A stretch of DNA of 64,000 nt from the NCBI GenBank assembly GCA_025175895.1, contig CM046001.1, forward strand, positions 27,724,314 to 27,788,313, in the 5' to 3' direction. This DNA is from Wurfbainia villosa (taxonomy: Eukaryota > Streptophyta > Magnoliopsida > Zingiberales > Zingiberaceae). Within the stretch, counting starts at the first letter, position 1; every line of letters starts with the position of its first letter. The notes beneath the pieces were generated by a model. That model had not been told where the DNA came from, did no database searches, and saw nothing but the letters and a program-made list of their open reading frames with translations. Of the stretch, positions 20,973 to 31,375 are shown one piece after another. Position numbers and translations under genes: made by a program.

Positions 20973-22373
20973 TGATGCATGCGAACGCGGCCTCAAATCT
21001 CGTGACGGAGACCATCGAGGATTCAAAGCGTGCGCTCGCGCTCAATGCCCGCAAGTGAACGGATGTTGTCAAGTAATAAAAAGATTATCGATCCCACAGG
21101 GACTGAGACTCGAGTATCGATTTGGTAAGTGGAAGTTATTGTTCGGAATTCAGTTCTAAGGGTTTTGATTTCGACGGTTGACGGTGGTCCTAACTCAATA
21201 CGGTGTCACACTGAAGAAGAAAGAAACTAGTTGCGAGTCTTTGGAAGGGATTCTAAGATTTCGATTTCGTTTGTGTGTCGCAGAACACGCTGTCAATTAG
21301 ATTTTATCTAGGTTTCTAGTTACAATTTTATGGAAAGGACATCATACACTCCCCCAATGAGCCTTGCATCTATCGGAAGCTACCTCTGCCATTACCAGGT
21401 CAACCCCTGGACTTAGGACAGCATAGTCGGTACGAGGATGCCAAATCGATCCCTGTGACGAGTCGAAAACGGGGCACATTTCCTACTCTATCGCATCCTT
21501 CTACCCATGGTTATGGGAGATGAGGTCAACCCCCAGGTTCCTCCTTGATTCTCCTAAATCTTAGATACAAGGGCTGTCACCCCTCGTATCGGCTAGCACA
21601 GTAGATAGAAAACTAAAACAATAACTATAGCTCTAAAACCAAACGCCAATTGCAAATAAAAATTCAAGAACAGAATTCAATTTGGAATAACATGTTCTAC
21701 GCACACAAAATACTCCCTAATCCTAGAATTGGAGAGTCTACTCCATGAATAAGAGAGGAGAAACACAAAGCACGATCATGTTCGTATAAACAATAGAAAT
21801 TAAGCAAAGAACAGAAATTACAATGCAATGTGACTCTTCTCTCCGGCGTTGAAGTACAGAATTTGGATCTCCGACGACTTTCTTCCTCCCCATTGCAAGT
21901 TCTCGAAGCTTTTTAGGGTGTCGGAGTGACGTTCCGACCGTCGTACCTCCCCCCTAGGGTTTGGGCATAGCCTCCTTTATATAGACATTAGCTTGGATCT
22001 TTCTAAAACCTGGAAAATAACCAACTCGCGTTAGAATTGTGCAGCGCCACATGGCTGTGTGTTTCCACATGGCCAGGGCATGTGTGGTGCTAGGGTGGCC
22101 AATTTCGCCCCTTGGACATGACCGTGTGTAGCCACACGCCCTGGCCGTGTCCCCTTTTGTGTCCAGTTGCAAAATGCCCTTCTTTTGCTCTGAAAGTGCA
22201 TCGTTTTCCCCATGAAATGCTATCCTGCACACAAAAGTACAAAGAGCAGATCTCCGAACCAGAAAATAGGAAATGCATGCAAAACAAAGTAAAATATGCA
22301 TGAAACAAACATAAAATGTAATGAGATGTGAGCGAAAACTACTCCTAAAACCCTATATGTTTTGCTCACATCA
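20973..22373 (-). repeat. 3' LTR of F
   Basis: 1.40 kb. The minus strand starts TGATGTGAGCAAAACATATAGG at 22373 and ends TTCGCATGCATCA at 20973. TATA box (TATATAAAGG) at 21974-21983. The inner part carries the AAGTAATAAAAAGATTATCG phrase common to Athila-type LTRs. Close match to the right LTR with scattered substitutions. Confidence 0.9.
21974..21983 (-). promoter_or_regulatory. TATA box in F 3' LTR
   Basis: The minus strand reads TATATAAAGGAGG; the same box is found at 28597-28606 in the other LTR. Confidence 0.6.
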
Positions 22374-22384
22374 ATTCCCCTAGA
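22374..22384 (-). other. Polypurine tract (F)
   Basis: The minus strand reads CTAGGGGAAT directly before the 3' LTR start. Confidence 0.75.
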
Positions 22385-23224
22385 CTTAAATCTTTGCTTG
22401 TCCTAAAAAAAACCTCAGTGCCATGAAATTTTAAAAGGTATTGTTCCATACTTAACATGTTAACTAGATTTATCAAGTGGTATTTTGCAATCAAAGCAAA
22501 ATAAATATGTTCTAGAAATTCACTAAGTTAGCTTCTTGTGCTCATGCTAAGCGAATCTTCTTAGGGGATACTCGTTCCATGGTAAGTTAAGTCGTCATCC
22601 TATAACTTTCCTAAGGTCTCTGGCTCTTAGGCACTTACCTACCCAAAGCGAGGGTCGTTCCCTAGATCTAGCACAAAGTCTCAAAGGCGTGCTCGGTATT
22701 GAGAGAAATTGGTAGGTGTTTCCTAAGTAACCTAACTCGGTCTCAAAGGGGCACCTAACCATTTCCACCCATGACACTTTTTTTTTTTTTAGCTCTAGGG
22801 ATTTTGATTTTTTTTTCCGAATGGGCTTTCCACAATCTGAGCATATCCAGTAACTAAAATGCTAAACTTAGGGTCACCTATGGATTCCAAAGTACTAGAC
22901 TACTGAGATTAATCATAACTAGGTACGTACTAGACTCTCCCTTTCAGAATGTTCATCATATATAGGTGTAAATATAAAAGCTAACCAGTGTAAGACTAGA
23001 ATATTCATTAGAGCAAATAAAATAAAATACCACAAGGTAAATGAAGTTAAGCTACCCATGGAAACAACTCATAAAAAAAAAACTCTAAAATTACTACTGA
23101 GGTAGCTTAAAGATAGCAAAAATTAAGTACTGACGGAACTAAAAACTCTATGTATGAACAAATGAATGCTAACTAAAACAAATGCAAATGACAAAAAAGA
23201 AACTACTGCTAGAAATAAAATAAA
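22385..23224 (-). other. Non-coding 3' interior of F
   Basis: AT-rich stretch between the last coding remnant and the polypurine tract, with T runs near 22780 and 22810. No coding frame recognised. Confidence 0.55.
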
Positions 23225-24748
23225 TCAAAACATGGGGCCCCCCAACTTATATGAGACCGTACCGCTAATATGGTGGACAAGGTGGGAAGTCCGGCAGTCT
23301 CGGCATGTCAGGCTCCTGGGTAAACCTGGTGCTAAGCCGCTGATGCCACATGTACATGTGGTCGATCTGAGAGCTAATGGATGTAGTGACCGCTCTGTGC
23401 TCCTCCTCCCGAGCCCACTGTGCATGCTGGGCATGCATGTGCTGCCGCATCTCCTGGCGGTAGGTGGCCTCATCCTGGCGACGAACAACCTCCTCCTGGA
23501 AGTAGATGCGGGCCTCATCGTAGAACTCCTCAGCCCACTAGAAGTGCTCCCGGAAGCCCTGAAACTCTGCTTGCGTGTAAGCGCTCTGCTCCTCCCATCG
23601 CTGCCTCTGCGTCTGCTGCTTGGCATATATGTCGCCAAGGCGCGATCGAAACTCCAAAAATTCATAGGCAGATGTACCTGCATCATGCTCAAAAGTAGAA
23701 AAAGGTGGTGGTGCAGGTGCAGACTCATGTCTACATGGACTAGGTTGGCTCGTATGAATGCGTGGACTGGAGGGAGAGTGTTGTAAAGGGGGAGAGATGG
23801 GTGCCGATGTGGATGGTCCCTCATATGGTGGAGACTCCACTATCAGGTCTAAGCACCAGTTGACGCGTGTGGTGATGGTGGTACGATCGGGGTCGGGGAG
23901 CCTAAGGGATGATAGGTTTTTCCTTACAAAGCACAAGGAGTGTCCCTCTCTCACTATCATCTTCATGGCCATACACACTCCTAAGTCGATCCTAGGGCTC
24001 CCCTCTATGCTATCTAGTGCGGTGTAGTCGTACCCCATCCTATGGCAAATGTGGATAAGTAGGCCCCCCACAATGATCTCTCCTCTCGCTGCTTTGCCCA
24101 TTTTCACTAGGTGTCTAATGAAATGGGACCCTACATCAATGATACTCCTTTCTTGTAGCATGTCCTACAAGTAAAGCAACTCACTAGCTCGCACTACACC
24201 GTCACTCTCCCCACGACCAAAAATAGTACTTGTCATGATTCAGTGTAGGTACCGAAAAATGGGGTTTTGGAGGTGGATGCTTTGGCCCTAGAAGGGTCGT
24301 ACGCATGCTCTCTTATCAATTTGGCCCAAAAGATCCAAGAGTTAAACCCAATAGAGGTTCTTCTCTCTCCCCCACTAGGCAAGACAAAACATGTGTTCCA
24401 TTGGTGTAGTGTCCATTCATGTTCAATGTTAAATAACCTAAAGGTAATCTTACCCTCTTCGCTCTCTCTACCCGTTAAAACCTCATCTTCTAAAGAACTT
24501 AATAACTCTAAAACTATCCTAGGGTAGGTTGGGTGTCTTATCCCCATTATCTCTCCCCACCCCATTTTTACAAATAGGGCTTGAATATCACCAAACAAAC
24601 CTAGGGATTCTAGTAAATCTTCATCAAGATACCTAGTTGCGGTGATTCTTCTAGTAGCAAGCATATTATATCTATCCCTATGCACATTATTTCGAAAAAG
24701 GAGGGTTGGAAGAGCGTTAACTTCCTCCGGAGCTTGAGGGGCGTCCAT
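23225..24748 (-). pseudogene. Athila ORF-1-type protein (F), frameshifted
   Basis: Starts MDAPQAPEEVNALPTLLFRN at 24748. Phrases RDRYNMLATRRITATRYLDE, LESLGLFGDIQALFVKMGW, EFTLE-like LELLSSLEDEV and KITFRLFNIEHEWTLHQWN match the plant Athila ORF-1 family (a protein of unknown role found in Athila and related elements, usually after pol). The first frame stops at 24233. After a frameshift the next piece, 24161-23538, reads RHLVKMGKAARGEIIVGGLL and HICHRMGYDYTALDSIEGSP, then proline-rich and glutamine-rich segments. A third frame covers 23824-23225. Recognition is by phrase memory, not by search. Confidence 0.68.
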
Positions 24749-25335
24749 TCTCCTTGTCCTTCACTCTGAAGCACCGGATCGAGATGTCACTTTCTTGGTT
24801 CTCCTCATCCTTACTTCTTTTGAGCTTCCTTGAAGGTTGGAAAGGCTTCTAGGTGTTGCGGAAGAAGGATTCACATGGCTAGGGCAAGAGGAATCAAAGC
24901 ACACGGCGAATTTGGGGTGAAAACGCACGGCTTGGCCTTTTAAACCTCACGCGCCATGGCCATGTGAAAACACACGGCTAGGTCATGATGCGCCGCTAAG
25001 GATCGGGGCACGGCCGTGTGAAAACACACGGCCAGGCCGTGTGTCCCCCGTTTCCTTCTCACGGTGCACAACGGTTTGAATTCTCCTTACTCGCTTAGTC
25101 ATGTGGGTTCAAAGTGATTTTACTTTTACCTAGCAGGTTCTTTCTAGTCCTAATTCATGTTCAAATTCTAAATGAAATGGAAATCAAAGTTCAAATTAAC
25201 CAAATAAATGCAATACAATGAAAAGAACACCTAAAAACTAAACTTGGTTTGCCTCCCAAGAAGCGCTTTGTTTAAGGTCTTTTAGCTCGACCATACTCCA
25301 TGGTCTTAACTTGGCTCTGGAGGTTTTGTGAACCT
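24749..25335 (-). other. Spacer between protease and Athila ORF (F), no RT
   Basis: About 590 bp where reverse transcriptase should begin. No RT, RNase H or integrase motif in any frame. Contains alternating CACACGGCC and GGCCGTGTG motifs (24950-25045) also present in the LTRs. Confidence 0.65.
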
Positions 25336-27297
25336 TCATTCATCCGTCTCGGAGTTGACATTCGGTGGGTTCGGCTCTACCCTTCTGAAAGTGTAGCCAT
25401 CTAGGAAGGGAGCTCTACACTCTGACAGATTAAAGATGATGATCTCCCCGTCTACCTCCAAGGAGATCTTGTGCGCCTTTACATCTATTAATGCTCCCGC
25501 AGTCACCAAGAAGGGTCTTCCCAAAATGATGGGGTTCTGGGGATTTTATCCTGTGTCGAGTATAATAAAATCCATGTGTATCATGAAATTCTCAATGACC
25601 ACAAGCACATGTGCTAGCATTCCAATGGGTTCCTTGACTGAGTCGTCTCCCATACGAATACCAAGGTTCGCTGGTTGGATTCCATTCAGTCCCATTTTCA
25701 AATAGTATGCATAGGGCATCACACTTATTGATGACCCCAAATCGCACAATGCTTCATCGAAGCTTTCCCCATAAATCGAGTAGGGGATAACAAATTCACT
25801 AGGGTCCTCAAGCTGTGGTGGAATTCTATCTTCGATTTCAGCTTGGTTGGGTAACGTTGATATCATGGCTGCACACCCCTTGGCGGATATGTTATTCTGA
25901 CCCACTCTTTCACCGTATATTCCCTCTTCCTTGACTTGACTCGGCTCAGGTAGTGATGGAGAACTATCCATAGATTGCGACATAGTTTGGGCTATCTGGG
26001 CAACTTGTGTTTCCAACATCCTCGTGTGACTTGCAAGACCGTCAACAGTGGCCTTCAAATCCTTAAGTGACTCTTCTATTTTCTGATGTTGGCGTTGAAA
26101 CTCTTCATTGGCCTTTGTTTGGGTAGCAATGAAGTCTTCCATCATCAATTCTAGCCTAGACTTCTGTGGTTGCTGCTGCCCATTGCCCTGTTGTTGCCCA
26201 TACCCTCCTGATGGTTGGAAATTCCCCGAGTTATTCCGATAGGAAAAGTTCGGGTGGTTCTTCCATCCGGGATTGTAAGTACTGAAGTATGGGTTGTTGG
26301 GCCTTTGATTGTAATCTCCAACCGCATCGACATGTTCAATCTACTCTTCTAAGCCACCCTGCCTTATATAGTAGTCCTCCTGATACACTGCTGCTCCTTC
26401 TCTAAAGTCATTGGTCACACATGCAGAAACAAGATTGAAAGAGTCGAACCATCTATTAAGCATGTCCAACCTCACTGCCATGTGGTCCATGGAGTTGACA
26501 ACATATCGTTCTGCGACAGGAACTGGGTGACTACGTTCGGAAGCCCATTGATGGTGGTTCTGGGCCACCTCTTCTATTAGCTCCTCCGCTTCCTCGATAG
26601 TCTTGTTCATAAGCGCTCCTCCAGCGGCAGAATCGAGGGATATTTTTGTGGTGTACGTGATCCCATTATAGAAGATATGGATCACCAGCCACCTTTCCAG
26701 TCCATGATCAGGGCATTGGTAGAGTAGCCCCTTGTAGTGATCCCAGGCTTTAAATAGGGACTCCCCTTCCTTCTGACGGAAGCTCGTTATTAGATGGTGC
26801 ATGTGAGAAGTCTTGCAAGGTGGGAAGTATTTATTCAAGAACTGCTGCTCACATTGCTCCCAGGTAGTAATGCTTCCCGAAGGCAGGGAGTGAAGTCATG
26901 CCTTAGCCTTATCCCGCAATGAGAATGAGAATAGGCTCAGATGGATCGCGTTTGCAGGGACTCCATTAATCTTCATTGTTGAGCAGATTTCCAAGAATGT
27001 CTCCAGGTGCTGGTTCGGGTCTTCAGTCGCGGCTCCGCCGAATTGACTCTGCTGGACCATGTGAATGAGTGCTGGTTTCAGCTCAAAGTTGTTTGCTAAA
27101 ATAGACGGTCCAACTATACTCGACCTAAATCCTCTAGCATTAGGGGTTGCGTAATCCTGCAAAGGTCGGCTACCTATATTCACCTCGGATGCAACTTGGT
27201 CCTCCATCCTCTTCTGTTCAGCTCTCCGGCAATGATAGGTTCGTTCGATTTCTAGATCGATCGGAATCAGGCCTTCGGATCCTAAGCATCTATGCAT
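25336..27297 (-). pseudogene. Athila-like gag-protease (F), three nonsense codons
   Basis: One continuous frame for about 650 codons with stops only at 26896, 26341 and 25546. Gag core: GPSILANNFELKPALIHMVQ, DPNQHLETFLEICSTMKING, LSLFSFSLRDKAKA (stop, where Trp is usual), NKYFPPCKTSHMHHLITSF, EAEELIEEVAQNHHQW. Later ATQTKANEEFQRQHQKIEES (coiled-coil-like). Protease: EALCDLGSSISVMPYAYYLK, with the catalytic D-L-G form usual in Athila, and after the stop at 25546 the MGRPFLVTAGALIDVKAHKI motif. No zinc knuckle seen, as is common in Athila gag. The single frame with few stops shows it decayed recently compared with its host E. Confidence 0.83.
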
Positions 27298-27569
27298 ATG
27301 AGGAACCGAGCCACAAAATTAGGACTATTACCTAATACTTAATTAAAATAGAAAATAGCCTAAACTAATACTAAATCAAATGCAGAAAATTTAACTAAAA
27401 GTTAATGCAATGTAATTACTGAAATAAATCTAAACTTACTTTAGATATTAAAAATCTAAAACTGAAGTAAATAAAAATAAACGAAAGAAATAAAAGTAAA
27501 GCAAGTAAATAAATCTACCTTAAGTCCGATCCAATTATCTGCTTCTTGATTTGATATCGAATCAATCAG

Positions 27570-27587
27570 TCCCCGGCAACGACGCCA
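27570..27587 (-). other. Gypsy primer-binding site (F)
   Basis: The minus strand reads TGGCGTCGTTGCCGGGGA, one base from the Athila/Tat TGGCGCCGTTGCCGGGGA site, just inside the LTR at 27594. Confidence 0.87.
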
Positions 27588-27593
27588 AAAACT

Positions 27594-28996
27594 TGTTGCA
27601 CGCGAACGCGACCTCAAATCTCACGAAGGAGACCGTTGAGGACTCGAAGCACACTCTCTCGCTCAACGCCTGCAAGTGCACGGATGTCGTGAAGTAATAA
27701 AAAGATTATCGATCCCACAGGAACTGAGATTCGAGTACTGATTTGGTAAGTGGATGTTATTGTTCGGAATTCAGTTCTAAGGGTTTTGATTTAGAGGGTT
27801 GACGGCGGTCGTAACTCAATACGGTGTCACACGGAAGAAGAAAGAAACTAGTTGTGAGTCTTTGGAAGGGATTCTAGGATTTCAATTTCGTTTGTGTGTC
27901 GCAGAACACACTGTCAATTGGATTTTATCTAGGTTTCTAGTTACGATTTTGTGGAAAGGACATCATACACTCCCCCGATGAGCCTTCTCATATATCGAAA
28001 GCTACCTCTACCATTACCAAGTCGACCCTTGGACTTAGGATGGGATAGTCGGTACGAGGATGCCGAATCGATCCCTACGACGAGTCAAAAATGGGGCACA
28101 TTTCCTACTCTCTCGCATCCTTCTACCCACGGTTACGAAAGATGAGGTCAACTCCTAGGTTCCTCCTTGATTCTCCTAAATCTTAGATACGAGGGTTGTC
28201 ACCCCTCGTATTGGCTAATACAGTAGATAGAAAACCAAAACAATAACTATAGCTCTAAAACCAAACGCCAATTGCAAATAAAAATTCAAGAATAGAATTC
28301 AATTTGGAATAACATGTTCTACGCACACAAACTACTCTCTAATCCTAGAATCGGAGAGTCTACTCAATGAATAAGAGCGGAGAAACACAAATCACGATCA
28401 TGTTCGTATAAACAATAGAAATTAAGCAAAGAACAAAAATTACAATGCAATGTGACTCTTCTCTCCAGCGTTGAAGTACAGAATTTGGATCTCCGGCGAC
28501 TTTCTTCCTCCCCGTTGTGAGTTCCCAAAGCTTTTTAGGGCGTTGGAGTGACGTTCTGGCTGTCGTACCTTGCCCCCTAGGGTTTGGACACAACCTCCTT
28601 TATATAGACATTAGCCTGGATCTCTTTAAAACCTCGAAAATAACCGACTCGCGTCGGAATCATGTAGCACCACACGACCATGTATTTCCACATGGTCAGG
28701 CCGTGTGTGGCACTGGGGTGGCCAATTTCGCCCCTTGGACATGACCGTGTGTAGCCACACGCCCTGGCCGTGTCCCCTTCTGCATCCAGCTGCAAAATGC
28801 CCTTCTTTTGCTCTGAAAGTGCGTTGTTTTCCCCATGAAATGCTATCCTGCACACAAAAGTACAAAGAGCAGATCTCCGAATCAGAAAATAGGAAATGCA
28901 TGCAAAACAAAGTAAAATATGCATGACACAAACATAAAATGTAATGAGATGTGAGCAAAAACTACTCCTAAAACCCTATATGTTTTGCTCACATCA
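27594..28996 (-). repeat. 5' LTR of F
   Basis: 1.40 kb. The minus strand starts TGATGTGAGCAAAACATATAGG and ends TTCGCGTGCAACA. TATA box at 28597-28606. Followed on the plus strand by the duplication CACAG at 28997-29001. Confidence 0.9.
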
Positions 28997-29001
28997 CACA
29001 G

Positions 29002-29350
29002 GATAGTCCTCGAGGACAGGTATAAGTCAACCGTAGAGTGTCAAAGGCGACTTAACCCGAACCTATAAGAGGTTATGAAGAAAGAAGTGCTCAAGCTATT
29101 AGATGCAGGAATAATCTACCCAATTACAGAAAGTGAATGGGTTATTCCGGTTCACGTAGTCCCAAAGAAGGACGGGACTACGATAGTCAGAAATGAAGAA
29201 AATGTGTTGATTTCTACTGGAATGGTAATGGGATGGAGAATGTGTATAGATTACCATAAGCTAAACAAAGCAACAAGGAAAGATCACTTCCCCCTTCCCT
29301 TCATCGATTAGATGCTGGAACGTCTAGCTAAGCACTCTCACTTTTGTTAT
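29002..29350 (+). pseudogene. Athila-like reverse transcriptase N-terminus (E, right half)
   Basis: Continues the frame cut at 20972. After an early TAA near 29066 it reads KKEVLKLLDAGIIYPITESE, WVIPVHVVPKKDGTTIV, GWRMCIDYHKLNKATRKDHF and PLPFID, the start of the Gypsy RT fingers and palm. A stop at 29309-29311 and then loss of homology at 29350 truncate it before the YxDD active site. Confidence 0.83.
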
Positions 29351-29672
29351 TGATAGTGTTCACTTCTCCATCCTGCCAAGATCTTCCTCCCCCTTCTTGT
29401 GGATCGCCGGATATGTCGCCAAAGAGGGTTAAAAATGAGAGAAAGAGATATCTTCTTCTTGAATCACTTCGGATCTTGGGAATAAAGTTAGATTCGCCAC
29501 TCTGAGAAGGAAGGTTAGAAATAGGTCAGCTTCCCGGCATGGCCACTCCGACGCTTAAGTTAGTAAAAGTATGTAGAGAATAAAAATGTAGAAGGAATGA
29601 AGAAGAGAAGAAGATCTTTGAGATATCGAATAGCGAAGAAACAACCATCCCCGCTTCCTTCCACCTCTGCCC

Positions 29673-29680
29673 CTTTTATA
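29673..29680 (-). promoter_or_regulatory. TATA box in the LTR-like block
   Basis: The minus strand reads CTATAAAAGGGGCAG, positioned about 330 bp before the TG-bounded edge at 29351. Confidence 0.5.
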
Positions 29681-29959
29681 GATGGTTCGCCCTACCTTCC
29701 TCTTGGGGTGAATTTACTTTAATGCCCTTTGCCAAGTTGTCCCCCGTAATCATTTTTCCTGATTTAATTCAAAATATCTCCTTTAAATGCCTTATACACC
29801 GTATGCTTTCCTGTCATGAATTAATTAGACAAAATACAAAAACAAATGATTAAATATATTAACCTAATCATCTTCAACCTCCTCCTGCCACTTCCCATAC
29901 TCCGACATATCCTTTCCTCCTTGTTTTGTCATATTCAGAAAGAAATCCTGAAACCCATA

Positions 29960-30605
29960 AGTTGCTCGGGAAATGAACATACCGCTCGAGTAATACACAC
30001 ACTGCATAGGAAATAAACATACTGTTCGGGAAATGAACACACTGCTCAGGGAATAAACATACTGCTCGGGGAATAAACATAATGCCCGAGGAGTAAACAT
30101 ACTGCTCGAGAAACACACTAAATGTTCTGTTAGAACCATACTTATTCATTGAACAATACTGCCTTGTTCACTCTATTGTGCTCGGAAATCATATATACTG
30201 CTCGGGAAATAAACATACTGCTCAGGAAATGAACACACTGCTCGGGGAATAAACATATTGCTCGAGAAACACACTAACCGCTCTACTAACACCATACTTA
30301 TTCTTTGAACAATGCTGCCCTGCTCACTCTTACTACGATCGGGAATCATACATACTACTCGAGAAACACATATACTGCTTGGGAAAAGGACATACTACTC
30401 GGGGAGTAAACATACTGCTCGGGAAATACACTAACCGCTCTGCTAGCACCATACTTATTCATTAAACAATGCTGCCCTGCTCACTCTTACTGTGATCGGG
30501 AATAATACACACTACTCGGGAAACACATATACTGCTCGGGAAAAGTACTTACTACCCAAAAAATGAACATACTACTTGGGAAACACACTAACCGCTCAGG
30601 ATTTC
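29960..30605. repeat. Minisatellite with nested period (TGCTCGGGAAA core)
   Basis: A short unit of about 20 bp (ACTGCTCGGGAAATAAACAT and variants) is repeated more than twenty times. On a larger scale a block containing CACTAACCGCTCTGCTA, CACCATACTTATTC and CAATGCTGCCCTGCTCACTC recurs three times about 140-180 bp apart (near 30122, 30275 and 30431). Frames read from it (minus 29864-30149) are just repeat translations. Confidence 0.8.
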
Positions 30606-30647
30606 ACATAAACTGCTCGGTAAAAGCTTAATCTTGATCAGAAAAAA

Positions 30648-30830
30648 CCCCGAACGCATCATAAGTTCCTCCTCTTTAGTAAAATTGAAGAGCGAAGTTG
30701 AATGAAGTTTTTACAAGCACTTATCAAAAAATTTCTCTGCCTTAGCTGAAAAACCCTACACCCATCATAAGTTCTCCCTCTTTAGTAAAACTGAAGAGCG
30801 AAGTCAAATGAAGTTTTACAAGTTCTCACG
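30648..30830 (+). repeat. Two-copy direct repeat, period about 106 bp
   Basis: CATCATAAGTTCCTCCTCTT at 30657 and CATCATAAGTTCTCCCTCTT near 30764, each followed by TAGTAAAACTGAAGAGCGAA and GAAGTTTTTACAAG. Confidence 0.75.
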
Positions 30831-30935
30831 AATGTATATACACTTATCACATCAACCTCAAATACCCAAATCTATCACACAGACATATTAGGCACTAAGG
30901 CTCAGATTTTGTATGCAGTACTGAACCTGAACATT

Positions 30936-31092
30936 GTATGAGGCATTGAGCCTTGACTACTGTATGAGGCATTTAAGCCTTGACTACTGTATGAGGTGTT
31001 TAAGCCTTGACTACTGTATGATGTGTTTAAGCCTTGATTACTATATGAGGTGTTTAAGCCTTGATTACTGTATGAGGCGTTTGAGCCTTGTT
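30936..31092 (+). repeat. Tandem repeat, about 27 bp, six copies
   Basis: Unit TGTATGAGGCATTTAAGCCT plus TGACTAC, repeated with few changes. It produces a periodic artificial reading frame at 30934-31155. Confidence 0.85.
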
Positions 31093-31109
31093 AGCAACTT
31101 ACCTGTCCA

Positions 31110-31375
31110 TTATAGCTGGCACTATAGTTCCTCGTGGGGGAAAATAACTATCTAGCCCTTAAGCTATTATAGGAGAATCCTTGAGAACATTTTACATATG
31201 CCATATAGTGGCGTTATAGCTCCTCGTGAGGGAAAATAACTTATCTAGCCTGTAGGTTGTTATAGTAGACATGAAGCCTTGAAGATTTTACATATGCCAT
31301 ATAGTGACGTTATAGTTCCCCGTGGGGGAAAATAGCTTACCTAGCCCATAGACTATTATAATAGGCACGGAGCCT
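31110..31375 (+). repeat. Tandem repeat, 91-96 bp, three copies
   Basis: Units share TCCTCGTGGGGGAAAATAAC (31129, 31220, 31316), followed by a TATCTAGCCC phrase, TTATAATAGG and TTTTACATATGCCATATAGT. Confidence 0.8.

Larger units (their letters stand above)
20973..28996 (-). mobile_element. Athila-like Gypsy element lacking RT, RNase H and integrase (F)
   Basis: Complete 8.0-kb minus-strand insertion into pol of E: LTRs 27594-28996 (5') and 20973-22373 (3'), primer site, polypurine tract and exact duplications CACAG. The interior codes gag plus protease (27297-25336) and, further on, an Athila ORF-1-type protein (24748-23225). Nothing resembling RT, RNase H or integrase lies between or after them. 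It would be mobilised in trans. Confidence 0.9.
17621..29350 (+). mobile_element. Ty3/Gypsy Athila-like element, decayed, split by F (element E)
   Basis: Plus strand: LTR 17621-19701, primer site 19708, gag remnant 20087-20580, the segment preceding reverse transcriptase 20581-20967, then (after the inserted element 20973-28996) the reverse transcriptase start 29002-29350. The reading frame is the same on both sides of the insertion. No protease domain is visible between gag and RT, so a deletion near 20580 is likely. The element ends abruptly at 29350 inside RT. Confidence 0.82.

Noticed and set aside
23166..23786. 206-codon plus-strand frame
   Set aside because: Antisense shadow of the Athila ORF-1 remnant of F; the opposite strand carries the recognisable phrases.
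29864..30149. Two overlapping 91-codon frames with regular Phe/Pro/Glu pattern
   Set aside because: Pure translation of the TGCTCGGGAAA minisatellite.
30936..31092. CRISPR-like regular repeats
   Set aside because: Units are contiguous 27-bp tandem copies without unique spacers, in plant DNA; a minisatellite.
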